From assembly GCA_026390435.1 (NCBI GenBank), contig JAPLFY010000036.1:62001-126000 (forward strand): a stretch of DNA of 64,000 nt. The letters are read 5' to 3'. The number at the start of each line of letters is the position of its first letter. Position 1 is the stretch's first letter. This stretch comes from Pseudomonadota bacterium. Lineage in GTDB: Bacteria > Bdellovibrionota_B > Oligoflexia > Oligoflexales > CAIYRB01. Positions 44,884 through 52,901 of this stretch are shown in pieces. The position numbers were made by a program, and so were the translations under genes. The notes beneath the pieces are model-generated. The model was not told the origin of the DNA and searched no databases. It was given only the letters and a program-made list of their open reading frames with translations.

Positions 44884-45918
44884 GTGGCAAGTAAGTACAT
44901 TAAACATGGCTCCTTTCGCGATCATGTTGCCGCTATCAAGCCTTTACTAAGCGGCAAATCACTGTCCACAAGTCCTCGCCTAATTGTGCTTTATGGGACT
45001 TCGGATCTCCTTCTAAATGAAACGGCCCGCGTATTGCGAGAGCAGGCTGTGGCATGCCATGCGGCAACGACTAATCTAGAAGCCACGGCAATAAATGAAG
45101 CCACGTTAACAGCGATGACTCAACAGGCATCGCTTTTCGAACCAGCAAGTTTTTATCTCGTTAGACGAAGCGAAGCGGCAAAAAGCTTAGCCAAAATCCT
45201 TGGGAGCCTCGGAGACGTAGAGTTCAGTAGCAACCATCTTTGCTTTGTCTACCAGGGGGATTCCATAGCGGCTGCATTAAAGACAGCCTTGACCAAACTA
45301 AAGGCAGTTTTTGTTCCTTGCTTTGTTCCCTGGCCAAATGAAATACCCCAGGTGATTGGTAGCTTAGCTGAACAGATCGGGTTGAAATTGTTACCTGAAG
45401 CGGTGCCATTATTGATTTCTGCTAACGGCGACGACCTCGCTAAAAATCACAACGAGCTCAGACGTTTGCATTGCCTATTTGGCTCCAACGCCGGGCCGCT
45501 GGGGGCCGCAGAAATCTCACCCCACCTTGGCCTTCTCCGTGAAAACGAGTCTGTGCAGCTCGAGCGACTGTTAATCCAAAAGCAGTGGGCAAAAGCATAT
45601 GCGCTTAGCGCCAACTTAATTGCGCGAGGCGAAAAAGCGCTGCCGCTCGTGGCTCTGCTTGCTAACCATTGCCGAACCGTCCTGAAATTAACTGCTGCAA
45701 ATGAGCGCGGGGTGTCGCCGCAGGCTTTAGCTACGGCCGCGAACGTCCCACCCTTTGTGGTGAAAACATACCAGCCATATCTGAGCCGCATGACTAACCC
45801 ACTGCCCTACGAAAAGGCACTGGTACTATGCCAGGAAGCAGACCATCTCCTCAAAAGCGAGCGCTTCAGCGAAGATTTAGTGGTCACTAGAATCATCGAC
45901 GCGATAGCATCATCGTAA
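44884..45918 (+). CDS. holA: DNA polymerase III subunit delta
   Basis: The clamp-loader delta subunit, which opens the beta clamp. The 344-residue protein has the weakly conserved three-domain pattern: RLIVLYGTSDLLLNETARVL at the N-terminus, NDLAKNHNELRRL-type segment (DDLAKNHNELRRL) near 180, and LPLVALLANHCRTVLKL in the collar region. The start is GTG at 44884. It is translationally close to ppx, with 3 bases between them. Confidence 0.88.
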   Translation: MASKYIKHGSFRDHVAAIKPLLSGKSLSTSPRLIVLYGTSDLLLNETARVLREQAVACHAATTNLEATAINEATLTAMTQQASLFEPASFYLVRRSEAAKSLAKILGSLGDVEFSSNHLCFVYQGDSIAAALKTALTKLKAVFVPCFVPWPNEIPQVIGSLAEQIGLKLLPEAVPLLISANGDDLAKNHNELRRLHCLFGSNAGPLGAAEISPHLGLLRENESVQLERLLIQKQWAKAYALSANLIARGEKALPLVALLANHCRTVLKLTAANERGVSPQALATAANVPPFVVKTYQPYLSRMTNPLPYEKALVLCQEADHLLKSERFSEDLVVTRIIDAIASS

Positions 45919-45932
45919 TATAGTAAGATAGT

Positions 45933-45946
45933 TTATCTCCAGATAA
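45933..45946. promoter_or_regulatory. 14-base palindrome upstream of an exported-protein gene
   Basis: TTATCT-CC-AGATAA is a perfect inverted repeat with a two-base spacer, lying between the holA stop and the start at 45973. It is too short and lacks a T run for a terminator, so it could be an operator or chance. No repeat of it was noticed elsewhere. Confidence 0.3.
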
Positions 45947-45972
45947 GCAAAAGTCTGACTGTGGGGTGGTTC

Positions 45973-46965
45973 ATGTCCCATCTGGGTTTTAAGCGCCTGC
46001 TTCTTTTCGGGGGCTTGCTAAGCTCCCCAACACTAAGTCACGCCAGCCAAGTCGAGCTTGCGACAGCAAAAGAAATCCGCTTGCCCCCATACCAGCAGGC
46101 CGCACTGCTCAAGGATTCCCCGATCAATGATGCCGACTTTCAGCAACTCGACACTTTGACTATACTTGGGAGGTCATCAATCTGGCACTGGGACATTCCT
46201 AGTGGTAATTTGCAGCGCCTCCAACTTACTCAAAGTCCAAATCCACCAGAGGGCAGCTTCCTACGCCGACTAGGCTCAGACGGAATCAGCGAATTTGCTG
46301 CCTCGGATACGAGGCTTTATCAGGTGGCCTGGTCATCAAAGCGAGTTTTGGAGTTTGACTTAAAATTGCCGGGCCAAAGTCTCAATTTTTCCGGCTCAGG
46401 TGACAACTTCTGGCTCCTGCGCTCGACGCAATTAGTACAAATTGATCGGTACGGCAAAACTGTCATGCCACAGCTTAGTTTAAAAGGACTAAACGAGCAG
46501 GATCGAGCACATTACGACCCCCTTCATCATCGCTTGTGGGTCATACAGCGCAATACTTTATTATCCCAAGACACTACTGATAAAAACATCGCTCCGAAAG
46601 TGATGCTAAGACTGAAACACCGAATTTTGGACATACAGTCCACCAAGCACGAACTCGTGGCCCATACAAATCATGCTGTGATGCGGATTTCTCACGAAGG
46701 TAAACTCAAGCGGGCCATCCCTGTTGAAGGGCGCCGCCGATTAGTGGCAATGACAATCACTGACTCACAACATGGGTATCTGTTCGACGATCACATAGTT
46801 GAAATCTACTCGACAAAATCACGTCAGGGACGCCGTTTTCGATTACCATTAGCAAACGACGAAAAAGTAAGCCTTATGCGTATAAACCGGAATCTACTAG
46901 TCCTTCTGGCTAACGATAAGCCTCGTCTGTTTACGCTCGACACGCCCTTCGGGAGGCAAGAGTAG
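45973..46965 (+). CDS. Exported propeller-like protein of unknown function
   Basis: A protein of about 330 residues with a signal peptide (FKRLLLFGGLLSSPTLSHAS, cleavage after SHA). The mature part is rich in short beta-strand repeats (SIWHWDIPSGNLQRL, RVLEFDLKLPG, HRLWVIQRN, GYLFDDHIVEIYS), suggesting a six- or seven-bladed propeller without a named family. I prefer ATG at 45973 over GTG at 45961. It lies 2 bases before the lytic transglycosylase gene and is probably co-expressed with it. Confidence 0.72.
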   Translation: MSHLGFKRLLLFGGLLSSPTLSHASQVELATAKEIRLPPYQQAALLKDSPINDADFQQLDTLTILGRSSIWHWDIPSGNLQRLQLTQSPNPPEGSFLRRLGSDGISEFAASDTRLYQVAWSSKRVLEFDLKLPGQSLNFSGSGDNFWLLRSTQLVQIDRYGKTVMPQLSLKGLNEQDRAHYDPLHHRLWVIQRNTLLSQDTTDKNIAPKVMLRLKHRILDIQSTKHELVAHTNHAVMRISHEGKLKRAIPVEGRRRLVAMTITDSQHGYLFDDHIVEIYSTKSRQGRRFRLPLANDEKVSLMRINRNLLVLLANDKPRLFTLDTPFGRQE

Positions 46966-46967
46966 TT

Positions 46968-49337
46968 ATGAGGTTCAAACTTTTACTATCGATAACAGTC
47001 TCGAGTGCATGGCTATTGTTACCAGGCTGTAACACAACCGATGCACCGAACGATGATGATCTTGAGACTAAAGAAGCAGCAACCCGTGCTGCGAGCAATG
47101 TCAAAGACAAATCACCAGACTCAGACCTCAAGGCCTTAGAATTTGTGACTGGGAGCCACGCGGCGCTGAATCATGCGGTGCAAGATGTTCACGCAATCCT
47201 TGTTGCACAGGAACGCCAAACTCAAGGTGATTCCAATAGTACGGTAAAAGCCTGGTACGACGCTATGACCCAAAGCCGGGGCGCGTTTGGGAAAATGGCC
47301 TTCGAGGGATGGGTTCGGGCCTATGCAGAGCAATTAGGCAAGGTGGTCGACCCAACTGTGATGGCCCGACTGTTGATTGCTGAATCCAAAAGTGGGGCCG
47401 TCAGTCCGTACATGACCGATGCGGCGCTAACTACCGATGTGGCATTGAAGCCTCAGTTGCGGGCCCTGGTCTCAAAATGGCTTAAGACAGAAACCGTGTC
47501 ACCACCCAGCCAAAAAGGAGAGATGCCATCACAACCGGGCATTCCCTCCAGCGATCCCCTTCTGATCAAAACGGCGGCTGGATATTGCCTATCAAGTAAA
47601 GATTCAACGTGGACGCAGTGGCGAGACACTTTAGCTCCGACCATCCAGCAATATTGGCTGGCATTAACCACGCATATTTGCGGACGCAATGTGGCCGCAG
47701 CCATACAGACCTATAAAGCGGCCTATGCCACACTCGGTAAGAAGCTAGCGACACAAAGTCTCGCAGTCGAGGCTGCTGGTCGCTGCGCAACACTGCAACG
47801 GGCAAATGGGCACCGCATCGAAGCTGCCGATACTTACTCAGATCTGGTGGCACTTTGGGATAATCCAGGAGTGACTGCGGCAAGTCTTGGCTTGGACTCT
47901 TCTGTTGCGATGAGCTTAAGGCGCATCGACGAGACTTTATGGGCCTCCAGATACCGCGCTTTAATAGGCGATCTTGAGAATGCAAAAATCTTTGCTCAAA
48001 TGGGACTAAATCTGGCTAAAGACACTAGGACCCATCGTCGACAGCTGAAAAAGGGACAACGAGACCAATTGGCATCTCTTACCGTAGACGCATATCATAC
48101 TCTTGCCTCAAGAATCCTAGTGGAACAGCGTCAATTTGCTAGTGCCGTGTCACTGACAATCCTAGCATTAAAAACCCCCGATCTCTCGATGGAATGGCGA
48201 GATAGACTTGCTTGGGCAGCTGGGGTCTATGAATACTTAGACGGGAATTTCGCTAGTGCGCAGAAGCATTGGCAGAAGGTTCTGGCGAATAGTCCGGACG
48301 AATCTCAACGCATTGCGGCTAGCTTTTGGATCGCTCGCTGCCTGGAGAAACAGGGGCGCAAAACAGAAGCCGAGCTAGCTATCACGGCTCTGATGACCCA
48401 ATCCCCATTAAGCTATTATTCCACGATTGCAGCCGAAGAGGCCAAGCTCGCTACCAAGGCGGACTGGCAAAAGGTTATCGGCGACCTTGATGGTCTCGCG
48501 CCTGTCCTAGCCGAGCGCAAAGACTTCCATTTACAGTCATTGCGAGCCTCTCCAGAACTCGGACGATTGCTGACGAGAGCCGAAATCCTTGTCGCTGCAA
48601 GATTACAGCGAATGGCGCGCCTCGCCGTCAGCGAGCTTGAGGCCGAGATGACTAACAAACTGCAATTTAAAGAGTCATTATCGTCATTTGTGTATCTGAG
48701 TCGACTCCAGTACCGTGCTGGGGCTTATTTAGCTGCAATCGGCACCACCAGCAGACTGGCGAAAAACAACCCTGAATTCTGGCATCAATGGCCGGAGCAG
48801 CTCCTGATCTTTTTTCCCCAACCGTATGCTGACCTTTACACTCAAAATGCGGCTAGCAATGATCTACCTCGTTCGCTGCTCCTGGGAATATCGCGCCAGG
48901 AGAGTGGCTTCACACCTGACATCCGGAGCCATGCAAACGCCGTTGGCCTTATGCAGCTCATCCATCCGACGGCAAGAAAATATGCCGTAGAGCTTGGGCT
49001 TTCAGCTGAACACCTTGACGAACAACTAAAGGACCCGGCCGTTAATATCCGAATCGGCACCCACTATCTCAAGCAGTTGAACTCCAACTACAAAGGCTTT
49101 TCGCCTGCAGTTTATGGTGGATATAATGCCGGTGAGTTTGCGATGGATGCCTGGCTCAAGCGCCGCTCACACAGTGACTCGCTTTTATTTGTGGAGCTTG
49201 TCCCGTTCGGGGAGACCAGAGAATACATCAAAAATGTATGGCGGAATGTCGCCGTCTACGACCGCCTAAGTGGCATCACCCCCCCGCTGCAGGAGCCGGG
49301 CTTTGATTTGGGGTTTGCTGCCTTTGAGGGAGCGTGA
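46968..49337 (+). CDS. Soluble-type lytic murein transglycosylase, lipoprotein
   Basis: A 789-residue peptidoglycan-cleaving enzyme of the Slt70 type. The signal peptide ends in WLLLPGC, so the protein is likely lipid-anchored. A long alpha-superhelical region (about 60-620) has TPR-like repeats. The C-terminal SLT domain carries the catalytic Glu in ISRQESGF, then AVGLMQLIHPTA and VYGGYNAG. It is larger than E. coli Slt70 (645 residues). The upstream propeller-like gene may encode a partner. Its end overlaps the upstream part of the small 49376 gene's region by only a few bases. Confidence 0.93.
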   Translation: MRFKLLLSITVSSAWLLLPGCNTTDAPNDDDLETKEAATRAASNVKDKSPDSDLKALEFVTGSHAALNHAVQDVHAILVAQERQTQGDSNSTVKAWYDAMTQSRGAFGKMAFEGWVRAYAEQLGKVVDPTVMARLLIAESKSGAVSPYMTDAALTTDVALKPQLRALVSKWLKTETVSPPSQKGEMPSQPGIPSSDPLLIKTAAGYCLSSKDSTWTQWRDTLAPTIQQYWLALTTHICGRNVAAAIQTYKAAYATLGKKLATQSLAVEAAGRCATLQRANGHRIEAADTYSDLVALWDNPGVTAASLGLDSSVAMSLRRIDETLWASRYRALIGDLENAKIFAQMGLNLAKDTRTHRRQLKKGQRDQLASLTVDAYHTLASRILVEQRQFASAVSLTILALKTPDLSMEWRDRLAWAAGVYEYLDGNFASAQKHWQKVLANSPDESQRIAASFWIARCLEKQGRKTEAELAITALMTQSPLSYYSTIAAEEAKLATKADWQKVIGDLDGLAPVLAERKDFHLQSLRASPELGRLLTRAEILVAARLQRMARLAVSELEAEMTNKLQFKESLSSFVYLSRLQYRAGAYLAAIGTTSRLAKNNPEFWHQWPEQLLIFFPQPYADLYTQNAASNDLPRSLLLGISRQESGFTPDIRSHANAVGLMQLIHPTARKYAVELGLSAEHLDEQLKDPAVNIRIGTHYLKQLNSNYKGFSPAVYGGYNAGEFAMDAWLKRRSHSDSLLFVELVPFGETREYIKNVWRNVAVYDRLSGITPPLQEPGFDLGFAAFEGA

Positions 49338-49375
49338 TAAAAATACTGGTAACCGTTTGGAATCGAGGGATAGTT

Positions 49376-49516
49376 ATGGCTTTGACACCGCAGCGTGACC
49401 CGCGTAAAGAAGCGGCTGGCTGGATTAGCTTAGCGGTTGTGATGGTGGTCTTCCCGGCCCTCTTCTACCTCTGCGTATTTTTCCCAATTTGGGTTGGTTG
49501 GACCCCGCGCTGGTAG
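49376..49516 (+). CDS. Small single-span membrane protein (46 aa)
   Basis: A short ORF with a charged N-terminus (TPQRDPRKEAAGW) and one membrane helix (ISLAVVMVVFPALFYLCVFF), ending in IWVGWTPRW. GAGGGA lies 6 bases before the ATG at 49376, which supports translation. It sits between the transglycosylase and ctaB genes on the same strand. I recognise no family; a role near haem-copper oxidase assembly is only suggested by position. Confidence 0.5.
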   Translation: MALTPQRDPRKEAAGWISLAVVMVVFPALFYLCVFFPIWVGWTPRW

Positions 49517-49718
49517 CGATTGCCTGGCGACTTCTGCCAGGAATTGGACATTTCGCTTGGACAGATCCCATCTTATCTTATCAAACTACTAGGGCAAGCC
49601 TTGGCCATCGCTTGCTTTCCTAGAAGTGTGGCATATCTTAGCAATTGCGGCAGCAATGATTGGTCTCCTACTTTGGACCACATTGCCTGTATTGGGTCAG
49701 CGAAAAGGATAGCAAAAC
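49517..49718 (+). other. 202-base gap before ctaB with two frame-shifted hydrophobic ORFs
   Basis: Two readings that look protein-like lie end to end in different frames. The first runs from TTG 49498 to a stop at 49621-49623 (41 codons, containing RLLPGIGHFAWTDP). The second runs from 49626 to a stop at 49710-49712 (hydrophobic, ending LPVLGQRKG). The second stop lies 7 bases before the ctaB start, an operon-like distance. This could be a decayed or frameshifted gene for a small membrane protein, or chance. Confidence 0.35.
49626..49712 (+). CDS. Possible 28-residue membrane microprotein before ctaB
   Basis: GTG at 49626 opens a short frame encoding one hydrophobic helix (ILAIAAAMIGLLLWTTLPV) with a basic end (QRKG). 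The stop is 6 bases before the ctaB GTG, and the ctaB ribosome site lies within it. There is no clear ribosome site for this ORF, so it may instead be the tail of a frameshifted gene. Confidence 0.25.
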   Translation: MWHILAIAAAMIGLLLWTTLPVLGQRKG

Positions 49719-50627
49719 GTGCAACCAGTAGAAATTTCAACGCCCGTAGAATCCGTAAACTTCGCGTGGCGCAATTTTCTACCTCTAACTAAACCGACGA
49801 TTTCACTATTGGTAGTGGTCACCCTAGTTCCCGCATTACTGCTGGCATCCCCAGAGCTACCTGGCTTCACACTAATGCTGGCTACAATAGTTGGAACTTT
49901 TCTTTCAGCAGCATCTTCAGCTGTGTTTAATCACCTGCTAGATGCTGATTTAGATGTCGTGATGAACCGCACGCGTGGCAGACCAGTGCCTTCAGGTCAA
50001 GTTTCACCACTAGCAGCCTTAATCTTCGGCTCAGTTCTGGCCGTAGCATCTCTTGCCATACTTTTCATTTGGACCACTCCGCTGGCTGCCTGCGTGGCCT
50101 TTCTGGCCAATGCCTTCTACGTGCTTGGTTACACCCTGTGCCTAAAGCGTTACACTGATCAAAATATCGTCATCGGCGGCGCTGCTGGTGCCGTCGGACC
50201 GCTCATCGGTTGGGCTGCAGCGACTGGTGACATCGGCTGGCCAGCATGGGTCCTATTTGCAGTCATCTTTCTGTGGACCCCCCCGCACTTCTGGGCACTC
50301 GCAATCAAATATCAACGAGACTATGCCGCTGCCAATATCCCAATGCTGCCAGTTACCAGAGGAGATGAAGTCACGAGACTTCACATTTTTCTCTACACTC
50401 TGACTCTCATTCCGGCTGTTGGGGCGCTTTACTTTTTTGGCGCGGCAGGATGGGTTTATCTGGTGGTAGGTATGGCATCCACCTTATATTTCTGCTGGAA
50501 GGCCTGGGTACTTTACCGAGCACACTCTAACGAAGCCGCGATGCCCTTATTTCACTATTCTTGCTTATATTTGTTTGCGGTATTTGGCGGCTTAACACTA
50601 GACAGATTGCTAGGTGGCTTATCATGA
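49719..50627 (+). CDS. ctaB: Protohaem IX farnesyltransferase (haem O synthase)
   Basis: This membrane prenyltransferase converts haem B to haem O, the precursor used by haem-copper oxidases. The 302-residue UbiA-family protein has about nine helices. The first Asp-rich motif is NHLLDADLDVVMNRTRGRP, and GGAAGAVGPLIGW with WTPPHFWALAI follow, all typical of CtaB. The start is GTG at 49719 behind AAAAGGAT. Its stop overlaps the start of the next small gene (ATGA). No oxidase structural genes are in the window. Confidence 0.95.
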   Translation: MQPVEISTPVESVNFAWRNFLPLTKPTISLLVVVTLVPALLLASPELPGFTLMLATIVGTFLSAASSAVFNHLLDADLDVVMNRTRGRPVPSGQVSPLAALIFGSVLAVASLAILFIWTTPLAACVAFLANAFYVLGYTLCLKRYTDQNIVIGGAAGAVGPLIGWAAATGDIGWPAWVLFAVIFLWTPPHFWALAIKYQRDYAAANIPMLPVTRGDEVTRLHIFLYTLTLIPAVGALYFFGAAGWVYLVVGMASTLYFCWKAWVLYRAHSNEAAMPLFHYSCLYLFAVFGGLTLDRLLGGLS

Positions 50628-50770
50628 ACCGCCCACTCGTCGAGCGTTTACGCAGAGTTCTCCTGGGACCGGCCGTTAGCTACCGCAACGACCATCGAAT
50701 TTGGCTATACTCCGGATTTATAATGTTGATTTTATTGGTTGTTTCAGTTTCTCGCGGAATCTTCCGATAA
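50624..50770 (+). CDS. Small membrane protein coupled to ctaB (48 aa)
   Basis: ATG at 50624 overlaps the ctaB stop as ATGA. The peptide has a basic N-terminus (RPLVERLRRVLLG) and one hydrophobic helix (WLYSGFIMLILLVVSVS) with a short basic tail, a positive-inside topology. The coupling supports a real gene. No family is recognised. Confidence 0.55.
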   Translation: MNRPLVERLRRVLLGPAVSYRNDHRIWLYSGFIMLILLVVSVSRGIFR

Positions 50771-50838
50771 GAAGATTGTCGAACGTCAAGGTTTTGAAGT
50801 AAAAGCTCTTTATTGAAACGAACCAGTCGAGCTTAAAA

Positions 50839-51060
50839 ATGATAGAAAAAATTAAAGAAATCATAGAAAACGAGATCAACCCCCAGCTACAACTACATGC
50901 CGGTGGCTGTGAATTGCTCGATGTGGACGACGGAGTCGTCACATTGCGAATGTACGGAGGATGCTCCGGATGCCCCTCCAGCTCCATAACCCTCTTTAAT
51001 GGCATCGTTCCGATACTGAAGGAACACTTTCCTGAGATCAAGGACGTGCTCCTGGGTTAA
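50839..51060 (+). CDS. NifU C-terminal (Nfu) Fe-S scaffold protein
   Basis: A 73-residue protein made only of the Nfu domain, which carries and delivers Fe-S clusters. The CxxC site is in MYGGCSGCPSSSITL at about residues 38-52, preceded by the typical EIIENEINPQLQLHAGG. The length fits a minimal Nfu protein. It may serve the Fe-S proteins of complex I and others, but the sequence does not show which. Confidence 0.9.
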   Translation: MIEKIKEIIENEINPQLQLHAGGCELLDVDDGVVTLRMYGGCSGCPSSSITLFNGIVPILKEHFPEIKDVLLG

Positions 51061-51115
51061 AGCCTAGTCCGATTGTGACCGATACCTATGATATCAAAAT
51101 CATGGGAGATGGGTC

Positions 51116-51613
51116 ATGCGGAGCACGGCCGGTATACTGTTCAGTTTGATGCTAAGCATTGCTGGCGCAGCGTCAGCTCAAGGTCAGTCTTCAACTACCA
51201 AATCAAAATTACAGCCTGAAAATAGTCGACGCACCCACTTTAACACCCATCCCATGCCGCCCAAAGTGAAGCCACGCGATCCCATGCTGGTTGCGGCAGC
51301 TTATGCACTGCCCTTGCGGCATGAGCGATATACTTGGAAAATTACAGGGAAAAACCCGCAAGGGAAGGTCCGCTTCACAGACGCGGTACCGGTGTATTTT
51401 GTAGATGTGTATCACCGACACGAGATCGGCAAGATCGCCATCGGCACGGAGATCAAACTAGACAAGGTCACCCATTTCAGGGGCGTCCTTCACTACGCAG
51501 TCCCCTTTAAGTCGCAAGAACTAGACGATATAGAGAGGGTAGGGTGGAAAGGCCTAGCCTGGGTCAGCGGTGAAACCGTTGAAGCAACTGCTTTCAAGCC
51601 ATCTGACCAATAG
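51116..51613 (+). CDS. Exported protein of unknown function (165 aa)
   Basis: A signal peptide (GILFSLMLSIAGAASAQ) is followed by a basic, proline-rich linker and a compact domain. That domain has RYTWKITGKNPQGKVRFTD, YFVDVYHRHEIGKIAIG and GWKGLAWVSGE. It probably acts in the periplasm or outside. GGGAGATGGG lies just before the ATG. I recognise no domain. Confidence 0.68.
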   Translation: MRSTAGILFSLMLSIAGAASAQGQSSTTKSKLQPENSRRTHFNTHPMPPKVKPRDPMLVAAAYALPLRHERYTWKITGKNPQGKVRFTDAVPVYFVDVYHRHEIGKIAIGTEIKLDKVTHFRGVLHYAVPFKSQELDDIERVGWKGLAWVSGETVEATAFKPSDQ

Positions 51614-51756
51614 ATCGACACAACTCCCGCCAATAAATTCAATCACTTGTGAATTATCTGATATGGCATACTGCTTGCTTATAGGGGATGTGACGGCCCG
51701 CTACATGGGCCAGGCTGAAAGCTCTCTTACTGCTGCTGAGAATAGGACCGACTCCC

Positions 51757-52056
51757 ATGGAAATGGCCAACGTTGTGTTTGAACATCCTTTCGACAAGTC
51801 CACTTTAGAGCAACTGGTGAGCCTGCGAAGTCTTCGGCTCAGCATGGCCGAGACCATGCTAAGAGATTTATCGAGGACCAGTGCCGCTTTAATAGACCGC
51901 GGCTTAGTCGACAACTTCAGTCAGGATGAGCTTCGGCAAGAGCTTATGACTAGAGTCTCAAACCTACGCTTGCGCCTCAATGAGCCAAATGTGGTTTATG
52001 CTGACGAGCTAGACCTCTATGTGGACCTTCTAGCAACAGATGATCTTGATGACTAG
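51757..52056 (+). CDS. Small acidic helical protein of unknown function
   Basis: A 99-residue protein predicted to be largely alpha-helical (LEQLVSLRSLRLSMAETML, LRQELMTRVSNLRLRL) with an acidic C-terminus ending DDLDD. AGGA lies about 7 bases before the ATG. It is convergent with map, the stop codons sharing the palindrome CTAG at 52053-52056. No family is recognised. Confidence 0.6.
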   Translation: MEMANVVFEHPFDKSTLEQLVSLRSLRLSMAETMLRDLSRTSAALIDRGLVDNFSQDELRQELMTRVSNLRLRLNEPNVVYADELDLYVDLLATDDLDD

Positions 52057-52838
52057 ATTTTAGGCCTCGCCGCGATTTCGCGTTCTGATTCTGTGAGGAT
52101 AACTACTTCGCCATCACTTTTAATAGCGATGGTGTGTTCCCACTGGGCCGAAAGACTGCCGTCTATAGTCACCGCTGTCCAACCATCACGCAAAACTTTG
52201 GTCTTCCAATGGCCCTGATTGATCATCGGCTCAATGGTAAATACCATCCCTGGTCCGAGACGAGTCCCTTTGCCTTTTTGACCATAATGCATAATTTGCG
52301 GGTCTTCATGGAATGTGCGACCAATACCGTGACCGACAAACTCCCGAACCACGCTAAAGCCTTGTGATTCAGCATATGTCTGTATCGTCTCACCAATGTC
52401 TCCGGTACGAGCTCCGTCACTTACGGCCGCAATGCCCCGCAATAAACTAATCTGCGCGCACTCACTTAACTTGCGAGCTATGCGCGAAACATTCTTCCCA
52501 ACGTAGAACATCCTAGAGGTGTCACCAAAAAAGCCATCTACAATAGATGTGACATCGATGTTGATGATGTCGCCATCCTTGAGCTTTTGCTTGGCATTGG
52601 GAATTCCATGACAGACGACTTCATTGACCGACGTGCAAATCGATTTGGGAAAACCTTTGTAATTCAAAGGCGCAGGGATCCCTCCGTGCTTTATAGTGTA
52701 GGCATGCGCGAGCTCATCTAGCTCCAGCGTGGTGACCCCAGGCTTTACAAAGTCCTCGATGTAATCCAGAAGGTCCGCTGACAAGCGCCCAGCTGCCCGC
52801 ATTGCGACAATCTCGGCATCAGATTTCAACACAATCAC
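52053..52838 (-). CDS. map: Methionine aminopeptidase, type I
   Basis: The enzyme removes the initiator methionine from new proteins. The 261-residue protein shows all five metal ligands in context: DIINIDVTSIVDGFFGDTSR (two Asp), FVGHGIGRTFHEDP (His), FTIEPMIN (Glu) and WEHTIAI (Glu). The SH3-binding extension of some type I enzymes is absent. The start is GTG at 52838 with AGAGAGG about 7 bases upstream. Confidence 0.96.
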   Translation of the reverse strand: MIVLKSDAEIVAMRAAGRLSADLLDYIEDFVKPGVTTLELDELAHAYTIKHGGIPAPLNYKGFPKSICTSVNEVVCHGIPNAKQKLKDGDIINIDVTSIVDGFFGDTSRMFYVGKNVSRIARKLSECAQISLLRGIAAVSDGARTGDIGETIQTYAESQGFSVVREFVGHGIGRTFHEDPQIMHYGQKGKGTRLGPGMVFTIEPMINQGHWKTKVLRDGWTAVTIDGSLSAQWEHTIAIKSDGEVVILTESEREIAARPKI

Positions 52839-52901
52839 GCGAATCCTCTCTAATGTTCGTCAGCGCCTCGCCGTGGTGAAGGCAGGGGTAGCAACAGTCA
52901 C

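Noticed and set aside
49520-49792. Plus-strand 90-codon frame overlapping the start of ctaB
   Set aside because: It runs out of frame into ctaB, shows no family, and the neighbouring frames look more protein-like.
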